Shown: positions 35,324 through 44,113 of the stretch, piece by piece
Numbering within the stretch: position 1 is the first letter of the stretch
Layout of the letters: the number at the start of each line of letters is the position of its first letter
Origin: CAYRUD01 sp964427425
GTDB lineage: Bacteria; Chlamydiota; Chlamydiia; Chlamydiales; FEN-1388
Reading direction: 5' to 3'
DNA: 64,000 bases
Assembly: GCA_964427425.1 (NCBI GenBank)
Contig: CAYRUD010000002.1
Coordinates: forward strand, 1-64,000
Notes under the pieces: generated by a model
The model's input: only the letters and a program-made list of their open reading frames with translations
Told to the model about the DNA's origin: nothing
The model's database searches: none
Program-made: the position numbers and the translations under genes

Positions 35324-35662
35324 CTACTCTGGCATAGTAAAGAACTTCGTTATCTCTTCAAAAGAGAGATAGAGCGGTATTACTTTCTTGTCCTGTTGGT
35401 CCTTGCCCCATTTAAGTTCCTCAATCGCGTATCTTACTCTTCCTCCGCTCGCGCAATGAATATACAAAGTCGACTGCGGGGCGGAACTTGGAAAAGTCTG
35501 GATTCGATCCTTTTGGATTTTACTAAGGGGTATGTGAATTGCGTCTTTAATATGTCCGTTATTCCATTCTATGTCTTCACGGATATCGATAAGGAGAGCA
35601 GATTTATTCTTTATCTCTTCAACTACTTTTTTCAGGAGGAGTTCATCGCTATTGTGTTTCAT
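35324..35662 (-). CDS. single-domain rhodanese-like protein
   Basis: A 112-residue rhodanese domain. It carries the conserved LLIDIREDIEWNNGHIKDAIHIPLS opening (DIRE..E...GHI..AIHIP) in two parts and the active-site loop HCASGGR with Cys-70, which would hold a persulfide. Single-domain rhodaneses move sulfane sulfur; the acceptor is unknown. The start overlaps the end of the upstream 319-residue gene by 14 bases, so the two are translationally coupled and belong to the RNase R operon. Confidence 0.88.
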   Translation of the reverse strand: MKHNSDELLLKKVVEEIKNKSALLIDIREDIEWNNGHIKDAIHIPLSKIQKDRIQTFPSSAPQSTLYIHCASGGRVRYAIEELKWGKDQQDKKVIPLYLSFEEITKFFTMPE

Positions 35663-36608
35663 AATCGACTTGCTGCTTGGGTGTAGTGAGAATATAATTC
35701 GTTGTGAGAGCGCCTAAGTCTATATATTTAGCTAATGCGCATTCGGCATCGTTATCAGTTTTCTCTGATATTTTAGAAACATAGCCAAATAAGGATTCAT
35801 AGAAGCGAAAAGGGGGAGAGCTCTCATTAAGAGAGTTCATATCTCCATTAAAGACAGTAAGGAGAGCTAATAAGACGAGAGGTGTGCTATCATCTGCTCC
35901 AAGTACTGATCCTTCCTTGTGGCCGAGAGTCGCGAAAGTCTTACTTTTATCGAGATTGTGATTAATGTGTTGAAATAATGTCGGAGCTGCCATGAGCTCT
36001 AATGTTGAAGAGGTATTAAACGGTGCAAAAATGCGCCAAAGAATTTCCGAAGGAGGAGGTTCTTTTCCTTGTAATGTTTCAACTAGAGCAGGGTGAGTAA
36101 GAGCATTTTGTAATTTTTCGGTAAAAACATCAGGAGCTTTGTCATTTTCGAGAGTTCGAACTCGCTCTTTCGTAATTAACACTGTTTGTTTAAAAAGAAT
36201 CGCGAAATCTTCCATCACTCCTGAAGCGATACGCCCTTGCTTATCACTCTCAAACATATCTTGAGCCGCGCTGTTATACATCGTCTCGATCGCTGCGATA
36301 CACTCTTTATAGTACTTCTGGCTTTGTGCTGGATCATTGAGAATCGCTTTAAGTTTTTCTCTTGCCGGCTTGTCAGTATATGGTATACGGCCTGAGGAAA
36401 CTTGTTTTAAGAATCGAGAGGGGCTCGCTCCATAGGTTTTAAAATAATAAATCGGATTAGTCTTTAGTGAGCGGATAGTTTTTAAAGATAGTTGAGTAAT
36501 TCGCGGAAGCTTATAAATAGAATAGATAGTCCTTCCATACCACTTGCTAATCGTTTTCTTACACGATTGAACGAATGCATTCAAAGTGGCTGGAAGTTCT
36601 ATTCTCAT
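35649..36608 (-). CDS. helical protein of unknown function with a faint VPS9-like stretch
   Basis: A 319-residue, mostly helical protein without signal peptide. Basic N-terminus (residues 1-~60), then helices. Around residues 205-305 the order of features recalls VPS9 domains, which activate Rab5-type GTPases: a helix APTLFQHINHNLDKSKTF where VPS9 has tP..KL..i.....vi, then LGADDSTPLVLLALLTVF where VPS9 has gADd.lPvLiyvii, then a helix near ECALAKYIDLGALTTNYI where VPS9 has GE.gY.lt.l..av..i. The conserved tyrosine and threonine are not clearly in place, so this is a tentative reading. It starts 13 bases after rnr and overlaps the rhodanese gene by 14 bases. A chlamydia-specific housekeeping role is the alternative. 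Confidence 0.6.
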   Translation of the reverse strand: MRIELPATLNAFVQSCKKTISKWYGRTIYSIYKLPRITQLSLKTIRSLKTNPIYYFKTYGASPSRFLKQVSSGRIPYTDKPAREKLKAILNDPAQSQKYYKECIAAIETMYNSAAQDMFESDKQGRIASGVMEDFAILFKQTVLITKERVRTLENDKAPDVFTEKLQNALTHPALVETLQGKEPPPSEILWRIFAPFNTSSTLELMAAPTLFQHINHNLDKSKTFATLGHKEGSVLGADDSTPLVLLALLTVFNGDMNSLNESSPPFRFYESLFGYVSKISEKTDNDAECALAKYIDLGALTTNYILTTPKQQVDYETQ

Positions 36609-36621
36609 TGAGAAACCTAAT

Positions 36622-39078
36622 CTATTTCTTGCGTTTTGCTTTGCCTTTCCTCTTTCTCAATAAAGGAGTGGATGATTTATTTTCATCTTGTGATTCAGAA
36701 GAATTTTCAACTGATCGTCCTACCATGTGCCAGCTTGCTTCAACAGTGATAAGGTCCATAGATTTGCACATGACAACGATCTCATCGCCTGCTCGGTACG
36801 AAATTCCTCGGTATCTGCCGACCAAGACATTTCGATTATCATCAAAGATAAAATAATCATCTTCGAGTTCCGAAATATGCAAAAATCCTTCCATCATCAG
36901 ATCGAGAATATCAAAATAAATACCGAAAGGCTTTACTCGAGAGATGAGAGCTTTATATTGCGCTCTCGAATTTACTTTTTGCTTCTCAGCTAAATACCTA
37001 AGCTTTTTCACTTGCATGACTGAGCCTTCCGCTCTTGCAGAGATGCGCTCTCTTTCTGAGGCGCGAAGGCTGATTTGCGAGAGCTCGTCACGTGTGATAG
37101 GGTAGTTAAAGAGGAGTCTATGTACAATTGTGTCGACATAGCGACGGATTGGGCTTGTAAAGTGGCAGTAATGCTCAAGGCTTAATCCATAGTGGCCAAC
37201 ATTATCTGGCGAGTAGCAGGCAAGGCGCATACTCTTAATGTAGCTCGTCGATAAATATTGGATATGAGGACTTCCTTCTGCCTCTTGGAAGAATTTTTGG
37301 ATATCAAATGGCGTTGGGGCATCAGGTAAAGAATATCCAAAAGCATTGACAAGAGAGGCAAAATCTCGTAAAGACTCAGGAGATGGCTCCTCGTGAACAC
37401 GATACGAAACATCTTTTCCTTGTCGTGCGAGATGAATTGCGACGATTTCGTTTGCTTTGAGCATGAACTCTTCAATCATCTGGTGAGTGATATCATACTC
37501 ATGGACGACGGTTCCTGTCGGGATGCCTTCCTCATTAATCTTAAGTACGAGCTCTGGCATGAAAAGCTGCACGCTTCCTCTCTTTGTCCGCTGCTCTTGA
37601 AGGAGCTTACAAACCTCAACCATAAGAAAGAGTGTTGGCGCGTGTGGACTTTGCTTCTTGCCATCGAGGATTTTCTTAGCGTCGCCATACGTGAATCGCT
37701 TCTTACTTTTAATGACGCTTCGAGCGATCTCCCAGCCAATAGTTTGACCAGACTCATCAAGATCAATGAAAACTGAGACGGTAAGTCTGTTGACGTTTGC
37801 TTTAAGCGAGCAGAGATTATCTGACAGCTCATGAGGAATCATCGGAATGCACTTACCAGGAAAGTAGGTAGAGTTGCAGCGAAGGGCTGCTTCATCATCA
37901 ATAGCAGTGCCAGGTCTTACATAGTGTGAGACGTCTGCTATGTGAACGCCCAAACGATAGCGATTGCCGATTTTTTCAAGTGAGACAGCATCATCGAAGT
38001 CTTTCGCGGTATCAGGGTCGATTGTAAAGCACTCGAGGTCTCGTAAGTCGAGCCTGTCTTTCATGTCTTGAGGACGTACTCGCGTACCCCAAGCTTTGGC
38101 TTCTTCAATCGCGGCTTTCGGAAATTCTGATCGAATATCATTCGCGTAGATAGCAAATGGAATATCTGAGAGAGGATCGTCTACATGGCCAATGTTCTTT
38201 ACAATTTTGCAGCTCTCAGGCTGTTTTTTCGATCCCCAGGAGTGAATTTCAACTAAAACTCTATCTCCACGAGAAAATCGTGCTTTCTTAGGAAGAGGGC
38301 ACTTCATAAGATTGGCCTCGCCAAGAAGGCTTGAATAAACATATGCCGATCCGTCGACTACTGACATAACAGTACCAGCTATCTCTTTTCTTCCACGTTC
38401 GAGGATCGCGACGACCTTCCCTTCAGGGCCTTTTTCTGACTGCGCCGAAGGATCGAATTCAACTTCGACAATATCGCCATCGATTGCGCCATTAATATAA
38501 GGCTTTGGAATAAAGATGTCTTGTTGAGGTGATGGCATGTTCACGAAACCAAAGCCACGAGGGTGAACTGAGAGTTGGCCTTTTACGAGCGTTCTCTGAG
38601 TGGACTCTTGGTCTTGAGCGAAGTGGTATTTGTCGTCTTTAACCGCGATATGCCCTTCCGCTTTGAGCGAGTTTAAGACCCCTTCGAAGAGATCAACATG
38701 CTCTTCATGAATCTTAAGTCTATCTATGAGATGCGTTTTCGAGTGAGGTTTGTAGTTCTTCCCTTTGATAAACTCGTATGTTACCTTAAGAAGGTTATCG
38801 AAGAGACGTTGCTCGCGAGGTGATTTTACGGGTTTTGTATGAGTTGTTTTAGACTCATCAAGCGACTTTTTTTTCGATCTGCTTTTAGGGGAGTTGGTAG
38901 CTTTTTTCTTAAGTGCGGGAGGAGAAGCTATAGCCTCAGCTTCACAATGAGCTAATTGAGACTGAGGTTTTACCTCATCTTTAGAGGATCTCTTGGCTTT
39001 CTTTTTGTTCAATCCAGTCTCTTTTACTCTTTCTGAAGGAGATGGAGATTGCACTTTTCGATTCGGCATGGAACTCAC
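36622..39078 (-). CDS. rnr: ribonuclease R
   Basis: An 818-residue 3'-to-5' exoribonuclease of the RNase II/R family, which degrades structured RNA. The N-terminus (1-~85) is Lys/Ser-rich, unlike typical bacterial RNase R. Then a winged-helix domain (~90-150), cold-shock domains (GQLSVHPRGFGFVNMP), the RNB catalytic domain with its metal-binding aspartates in CFTIDPDTAKDFDDAVSLE, and HIADVSHYVRPGTAIDDEA, CHFTSPIRRYVDTIVHR. An S1 domain follows (RVKPFGIYFDILDLMMEGFL), and the tail is basic (RKRKGKAKRKK). Length is normal. Divergent from leuS; the two downstream genes follow within 13 bases or overlap, forming one operon. Confidence 0.95.
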   Translation of the reverse strand: MSSMPNRKVQSPSPSERVKETGLNKKKAKRSSKDEVKPQSQLAHCEAEAIASPPALKKKATNSPKSRSKKKSLDESKTTHTKPVKSPREQRLFDNLLKVTYEFIKGKNYKPHSKTHLIDRLKIHEEHVDLFEGVLNSLKAEGHIAVKDDKYHFAQDQESTQRTLVKGQLSVHPRGFGFVNMPSPQQDIFIPKPYINGAIDGDIVEVEFDPSAQSEKGPEGKVVAILERGRKEIAGTVMSVVDGSAYVYSSLLGEANLMKCPLPKKARFSRGDRVLVEIHSWGSKKQPESCKIVKNIGHVDDPLSDIPFAIYANDIRSEFPKAAIEEAKAWGTRVRPQDMKDRLDLRDLECFTIDPDTAKDFDDAVSLEKIGNRYRLGVHIADVSHYVRPGTAIDDEAALRCNSTYFPGKCIPMIPHELSDNLCSLKANVNRLTVSVFIDLDESGQTIGWEIARSVIKSKKRFTYGDAKKILDGKKQSPHAPTLFLMVEVCKLLQEQRTKRGSVQLFMPELVLKINEEGIPTGTVVHEYDITHQMIEEFMLKANEIVAIHLARQGKDVSYRVHEEPSPESLRDFASLVNAFGYSLPDAPTPFDIQKFFQEAEGSPHIQYLSTSYIKSMRLACYSPDNVGHYGLSLEHYCHFTSPIRRYVDTIVHRLLFNYPITRDELSQISLRASERERISARAEGSVMQVKKLRYLAEKQKVNSRAQYKALISRVKPFGIYFDILDLMMEGFLHISELEDDYFIFDDNRNVLVGRYRGISYRAGDEIVVMCKSMDLITVEASWHMVGRSVENSSESQDENKSSTPLLRKRKGKAKRKK

Positions 39079-39410
39079 TTATATTTAACTCATAATTTAT
39101 AGACGTCTTATACCGAGAAAGGGAATAAGATGTCGAAGCTCTTTCAAGGAAGGACGTATTTTATCACACTACGTATTCATAGAAAGTAGAATCAGTATAC
39201 CCCAAGTAGCTAATCGACGTCGCTAAAATTTTTAGCTGAAAAATAATATTTTGATGAAATTAATGCAAAAAGCCTCTCGTGATTTCTGTTTTCATGAGGA
39301 AAGGTTGTTTTTTCCTCATCTCATCTGGCAGCAAAACAAAGAAGAATCTATACTCTCGTTTTCTTTGAATTCTTAAGACGCTTTTTAAACCCTCTTAATT
39401 TACCTCTTAT
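39079..39410. other. divergent intergenic region between rnr and leuS
   Basis: 332 bases with no ORF or RNA gene seen. It must hold both divergent promoters. A TTTTCTTTGAATTC...TTAAAC stretch near 39358-39390 precedes leuS but is not a clear promoter. The leuS ATG is preceded by no strong Shine-Dalgarno. Confidence 0.5.
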
Positions 39411-41942
39411 ATGCAACAATACGACCATCGTTCTATTGAGAAAAAGTGGCAAGGTTTTTGGGAGAAGAATAATACGTTTCACTCTGACGTCGATCATTCA
39501 AAACCAAAGTATTATGTCCTCGATATGTTTCCCTATCCTTCGGGAGCAGGTCTGCACGTAGGACACGTAGAAGGGTATACTGCGACTGATATCGTTGCCC
39601 GCTATAAGAGGATGATGGGATTCAACGTGCTCCACCCTATGGGCTGGGATAGCTTCGGTCTTCCTGCGGAGCAATATGCTATTCGAACAGGAACACACCC
39701 AAGGATTACAACAGAGCAAAATATCGACAACTTCCGCCGTCAGCTTAAATCACTTGGATTTAGCTATGACTGGTCAAGGGAAATTGCGACAAGCGACCCA
39801 TTCTACTATAAGTGGACTCAGTGGATATTCTCTAAGCTCTACGAAAAGGGTTTGGCATATGAAGCTGAGATCGCGGTGAACTTCTGCCCGAAGCTTGGCA
39901 CTGTTTTAGCGAACGAAGAAGTAGACAATGGCAAGGCAAAAGAAGGTGGTCACGAAGTTATTCGGATGCCTCTTCGCCAGTGGGTGCTTAAAATCACAGC
40001 CTACGCCGATAAACTCTTAGAAGATTTAGATGATCTCGACTGGCCAGAGTCTGTCAAGTTGCTTCAGAAGAACTGGATTGGAAGAAGCGAGGGCTTGACA
40101 CTTCATTTCCCAATCGATGGCCATAAAAATGAATCCCTTTCTGTCTTCACGACTCGCCATGACACTATTTTTGGTGTCACTTATATCGCTATTTCTCCAG
40201 AGCATACGCTTCTTTCGTCGCTTGTAACAAAAGAGCATGAAAAAACAGTTCATGCCTATGTAGAAGCTGCGAAAAAGAAGAGCGATATGGAAAGAACAGA
40301 GCTCAATAAGACAAAATCAGGCGTCTTTACGGGATCTTTCTGTATCAATCCACTCTCTGGTGAGAAGATTCCAATTTGGGTTGCAGATTATGTTCTCATG
40401 AACTATGGCACTGGCGCTGTGATGGGTGTTCCTGGTCATGATGAGCGAGATAATGAATTCGCGAAGATTTATGGATTGCACGTTCCTCATGTCATCTGCC
40501 CAGTCGATCAAGATGAAGACTCTATCGAAGAAAAGAGCTGCGTCTTAGGTGATGGTATTCTCATGAATAGCTCATCTGATGTGATCACATTGGATGGTAT
40601 GACGGTTGATCAAGCTAAAGAAGCAGTCGCTTCTTGGGTTGAGAAGAATCAATGTGGAAAGAGAACAGTTCACTATAAATTACGTGACTGGCTCTTCTCT
40701 CGACAAAGATACTGGGGCGAGCCTATTCCAATTCTTCACTTCCAAGATGGAACAAAGCGCTGCTTAGATGTCGACGAGCTTCCATTAATGCCGCCTGAGC
40801 TTCAAGATTTCAAACCAACCGGTGATGGTCAAAGTCCGCTTACTCGAGTGGGTGAGTGGGTTCAAACTATAGATCCAAAAACAGGAAAACCTGCAGTTCG
40901 CGAGACAAACACAATGCCTCAATGGGCTGGATCTTGCTGGTATTACCTTCGTTTTACAGATCCAACAAATCCGGATAAGGCGTGGGATCCAGAAAAAGAA
41001 AAGTATTGGCTTCCTGTCGACTTATACGTCGGTGGCGTAGAACATGCGGTCTTGCACCTTCTCTATTCTCGCTTTTGGCATAAAGTGCTCTACGATTTAA
41101 AACTCGTTACGACAAAAGAGCCTTTTAAAGCTCTTCGAAATCAGGGGCTTATCGTAGCTCGCTCATATAAGAACAGCTCGAACTGCTATATCGCGCCTGA
41201 AGATGTCACAGAAGATAAGGGCAGTTACTTCCATACCGCGACAGGCGAGAAGTTGACCTCTCAAGTTGAGAAGATGTCAAAATCTAAGCTCAATGGTATT
41301 ACTCCTGATGAAATTATTGAGCAGTATGGCGCTGACGCCCTTCGAGCCTACGAAATGTTTATGGGGCCATTAGAGAAAGAGAAGGTCTGGAATACTGATG
41401 CGGTTGCGGCCTGTCGAAGGTTTATCGCTCGAGCGTTTGATGTCATCCAATCTGATAAAGTAGTCGATGATGAATCAAATATAGACGCGATGAAGTTAGC
41501 TCATAGACTGGTTGCAAAGGGACGCGAAGATTATGAATCTCTTCAGTTCAATACCATCATCGCGAAAATGATGGAGTTTATGAATGAGTTTTCAAAGTTT
41601 GATAAGTATCCTAAGAAGGCTTTGGAGTGGTTTGTCCTTGTCTTAAGCCCTATTGCTCCACATGCGGCAGAAGAGATGTGGCAGCTTTTAGGCCACACTA
41701 CATCAGTTGCACATGAGCCATTTCCTCAGTTTGATCCACTCATGCTTGTTGATGACGTAGTCACCTACGTGATCCAGGTAAATGGAAAATTGAGAGGCCG
41801 TCTTGAGCTTCCAAAAGATAAGGGAGAGCAAGAAATTGTCTCTGTTGCTACAAGCCATCCAAACGTCATTAAGTTTTTAGATGGACAACAGGTTCGAAAG
41901 ACGATCTTTGTTCCTAATAAGCTCATTAACTTCGTTGTATAA
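39411..41942 (+). CDS. leuS: leucyl-tRNA synthetase
   Basis: An 843-residue class I aminoacyl-tRNA synthetase of the bacterial LeuRS type; charges tRNA-Leu. The HIGH motif reads HVGH in FPYPSGAGLHVGHVEGYTATD, the KMSKS motif is EKMSKSKLNGITPDE, and the editing domain shows IFTTRHDTIFG-like SVFTTRHDTIFGVTYI and GTGAVMGVPGHDERD. The leucine-specific region and anticodon-binding domain follow, with VQVNGKLRG-type IQVNGKLRGRLELP near the C-terminus. Length and order are standard. Start ATG 39411 opens MQQYDHRSIEKKWQ, as in homologs. A strong terminator follows. Confidence 0.98.
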   Translation: MQQYDHRSIEKKWQGFWEKNNTFHSDVDHSKPKYYVLDMFPYPSGAGLHVGHVEGYTATDIVARYKRMMGFNVLHPMGWDSFGLPAEQYAIRTGTHPRITTEQNIDNFRRQLKSLGFSYDWSREIATSDPFYYKWTQWIFSKLYEKGLAYEAEIAVNFCPKLGTVLANEEVDNGKAKEGGHEVIRMPLRQWVLKITAYADKLLEDLDDLDWPESVKLLQKNWIGRSEGLTLHFPIDGHKNESLSVFTTRHDTIFGVTYIAISPEHTLLSSLVTKEHEKTVHAYVEAAKKKSDMERTELNKTKSGVFTGSFCINPLSGEKIPIWVADYVLMNYGTGAVMGVPGHDERDNEFAKIYGLHVPHVICPVDQDEDSIEEKSCVLGDGILMNSSSDVITLDGMTVDQAKEAVASWVEKNQCGKRTVHYKLRDWLFSRQRYWGEPIPILHFQDGTKRCLDVDELPLMPPELQDFKPTGDGQSPLTRVGEWVQTIDPKTGKPAVRETNTMPQWAGSCWYYLRFTDPTNPDKAWDPEKEKYWLPVDLYVGGVEHAVLHLLYSRFWHKVLYDLKLVTTKEPFKALRNQGLIVARSYKNSSNCYIAPEDVTEDKGSYFHTATGEKLTSQVEKMSKSKLNGITPDEIIEQYGADALRAYEMFMGPLEKEKVWNTDAVAACRRFIARAFDVIQSDKVVDDESNIDAMKLAHRLVAKGREDYESLQFNTIIAKMMEFMNEFSKFDKYPKKALEWFVLVLSPIAPHAAEEMWQLLGHTTSVAHEPFPQFDPLMLVDDVVTYVIQVNGKLRGRLELPKDKGEQEIVSVATSHPNVIKFLDGQQVRKTIFVPNKLINFVV

Positions 41943-41968
41943 CGACGATTAAATTTCTTTTATACGAG

Positions 41969-42007
41969 AGAGCCATGAAGTGTAAATTTCATGGCTCTTT
42001 TATTTTT
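41969..42007 (+). terminator. rho-independent terminator after leuS
   Basis: AGAGCCATGAA (41969-41979) and TTCATGGCTCT (41988-41998) form a perfect 11-bp stem with an 8-base loop, followed by TTTATTTTT. Confidence 0.9.
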
Positions 42008-42128
42008 AAATAATTTATTTGTTCTATCTGTTATACTTTCACTGGATAATAAATTGATATTGCTCATCTTATGTAATTAAGCGTAATATCAGTTTTGACT
42101 TAAAAATAAGTTTAAGGGCGGGGGAATT

Positions 42129-42497
42129 ATGAGCATATCTAGATCAAAAGAGGTCTTTAAGGATCTATATAATCAACTCGAAGAAATACAATCTAGCCTT
42201 CATGATAGTGGACGCAGTGAAGATGTATCCATTCAACAAGCTAATAACCTCGTTCGTCAGTTTCTACGTATCGAATCAAAGATTGCAGACTACGATCAAT
42301 CTCATATTGATGAAGTATTGAGAAAAAAGATGGTTAACTTAATACAAGATATCAAAGCATCTCCAGCTCTTGAAACGATGCTTGGAACAATGCAAGCTCA
42401 GTTTTTTCAAGTGCTCCATCGTATTGAGAATGTTGTAAGTCATGAGCAAAAGGGAAAGCGAGTCGAGAAGGTATATAACGAGAAATTAGATTTTTAA
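42129..42497 (+). CDS. small helical protein of unknown function
   Basis: A 122-residue, charged, all-helical protein with no signal peptide or membrane segment. Start ATG 42129 is preceded by GGGCGGGGG, a plausible Shine-Dalgarno region. The sequence shows heptad-like spacing (FKDLYNQLEEIQSSL, RQFLRIESKIADYD). No family is recognised. It stands between leuS (terminated) and the methyltransferase gene, ~96 bases upstream of the latter on the same strand, so they may share a transcript. It could be a secreted small protein or a chaperone-like dimer; nothing in the sequence decides. Confidence 0.6.
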   Translation: MSISRSKEVFKDLYNQLEEIQSSLHDSGRSEDVSIQQANNLVRQFLRIESKIADYDQSHIDEVLRKKMVNLIQDIKASPALETMLGTMQAQFFQVLHRIENVVSHEQKGKRVEKVYNEKLDF

Positions 42498-42592
42498 TTT
42501 CTCAAAACGCGAGCGTTTCAAACAATTGCGAAGCCTGGATAAGATAGTGGCAAGTTTTTACACCCGTATCTTATATAGGCTTCTCTTCACAT

Positions 42593-43792
42593 ATGAAAAT
42601 GTCTCTTTCTTCCTGGCTTGGGAAAAATTCATCTCTTCTTTCGTCATGTCGAAAGGCCGTTGCCTCCTCAAAGAAAAAGTCAAGCTTCCCCTCAAAGAAA
42701 GAGACTCTTGAAGCAGTCCATTCTTCAGATTCCTCATCTCAATTTAAGAGGGTTTCTTACACAGAAACTCAAGCTTTTACAGATATGATTACTCTTGACG
42801 GGGTGCAGGAGTGGCTTTTCTCATTACCTAAGCGCTTTAAGCAATGCGATCTTCTCCTCTCAGATGGAACCCAAGTGTATTTGCGCTTCATAGATGATTT
42901 GGGAAATGATGTGTCCGTTCATCAGAAGAAAGCAACCGCTCTGACTCAACTAGATCCTCTTACTCACAATAGAGTAAAGGCGGTTCCTATCAGAGAGAAC
43001 GAGTCATTCATGCCCTTCGTTCATTTAGGTATCATGGATAAAGAGGGGAGAGTCAAATCTTCCATGAGGCATAAGTTCACTCAGGTAAACTCTTTTATCT
43101 CGTTAATGGAAGACGCTATCGACCATTTTTTCAAAACACACGATTCATCTTCAAAGCTTCAAATAATCGATGTCGGTTGTGGAAAAGGGTATCTGACAGT
43201 TGCGATGGCTGTCTATTTTGAAAAAAAATATCCAGGAAGGGTTGAGGTCCTAGGCGTCGACTCAAGGGATGATGTTATCGATACTTGTAAAAGAATGCTT
43301 TCAAGTATTCATAATCTTTCATTTTATGCTTCTGCCATCGGGCAAATAGAGGACATATTATCAGACGTTAATTCTACTCCAAATTACTATCGAGCTATCG
43401 TAGCTCTCCATGCATGTAATACAGCAAGTGACGTAGCACTCTTCAAAGCAATCAATTTAAAAGCATCTATGTTCTTTGTAGCCCCATGCTGCCAAGCAGA
43501 GATTGCTTCAAAGCTGAACCCAAACTATCTGCAATTTGCTACAAGACATCCAACGCTTAAGCAGAAGATATCAGCTCTTTTGACAGATGCTTTACGAGCA
43601 TCTTTGATGGAAGAACAGGGGTGGAAAGTCGACGTTATCGAGTTTGTCGACCCTGAGCATACTCCCAAGAATACACTTTTGAGAGGGCAGTGGACTGGCA
43701 AGAAGATTGAGTTGCCTCAAAGCGCTCAAGAACTCTTAGAACATCTCGAAGAGCCGCCGCTTCTGAAAAAGCTTATCTCATCAGGCAATTAA
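42593..43792 (+). CDS. SAM-dependent methyltransferase, METTL25/GSTCD-like group
   Basis: A 399-residue class I methyltransferase. The N-terminal ~60 residues are Ser/Lys-rich. The SAM-binding motif I is LQIIDVGCGKGYLTVAMAVY (~residues 188-207), motif II ends in VLGVDSRDDVI, and the catalytic-side region reads IVALHACNTASDVALFKAI and FFVAPCCQAEIA. The H-A-C-x-T-A-x-D plus APCCQ pair is typical of the Methyltransf_32 group (METTL25, GSTCD and bacterial relatives). Its substrate is unknown; RNA or protein is possible. The C-terminal part (PKNTLLRGQWTGKKIEL) completes the family. It carries the 13-mer TTATCAGACGTTA at 43358-43370. Confidence 0.82.
   Translation: MKMSLSSWLGKNSSLLSSCRKAVASSKKKSSFPSKKETLEAVHSSDSSSQFKRVSYTETQAFTDMITLDGVQEWLFSLPKRFKQCDLLLSDGTQVYLRFIDDLGNDVSVHQKKATALTQLDPLTHNRVKAVPIRENESFMPFVHLGIMDKEGRVKSSMRHKFTQVNSFISLMEDAIDHFFKTHDSSSKLQIIDVGCGKGYLTVAMAVYFEKKYPGRVEVLGVDSRDDVIDTCKRMLSSIHNLSFYASAIGQIEDILSDVNSTPNYYRAIVALHACNTASDVALFKAINLKASMFFVAPCCQAEIASKLNPNYLQFATRHPTLKQKISALLTDALRASLMEEQGWKVDVIEFVDPEHTPKNTLLRGQWTGKKIELPQSAQELLEHLEEPPLLKKLISSGN
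43358..43370 (+). repeat. copy 4 of 13-mer TTATCAGACGTTA
   Basis: Exact copy inside the methyltransferase gene, read in the frame Leu-Ser-Asp-Val. Confidence 0.6.
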
Positions 43793-43894
43793 AAGAGGTG
43801 TAAAAAATCTTTTAGTGAAGTATGGCAAATAAGAGAAGTCTCAGTTAACGAGTATGAACAAGAACAGCTTATTTGCCATTTTCCGAGATAAAGC

Positions 43895-44113
43895 ATGTAT
43901 TTATCAGATATATCACATCAATTTAATATTCTCTTAAAACAGGCAAAACTTGATGAGGTACAAACATCAGCTTCTTCGCAAAAGCCGCGTCCTGATGATC
44001 AAGTGGCTGAGGTGGTATGCCAGCAGCTGTCTCGTTTAGAAGATCAACTTAAAAAAAAATATTTTGGATTTAGAGGGGCGATTTTCCCTATCAACAATAC
44101 ATACTATCTGTAA
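43895..44113 (+). CDS. N-terminal piece of a frameshifted large protein
   Basis: A 72-residue frame opening MYLSDISHQFNILLKQ and ending shortly after an A-run of nine (44051-44059). Up to that run the sequence is charged and helical (QLSRLEDQLKKK), and after it this frame loses that character (YFGFRGAIFPINN). The next frame continues the helical pattern from the same spot (LDLEGRFSLSTIHTICKEYE). Removing one A joins both into a single ~695-residue reading frame. I therefore read this as the 5' part of the gene at 44064-45983, either split by a real or sequencing frameshift or rescued by slippage on the A-run. Confidence 0.6.
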   Translation: MYLSDISHQFNILLKQAKLDEVQTSASSQKPRPDDQVAEVVCQQLSRLEDQLKKKYFGFRGAIFPINNTYYL

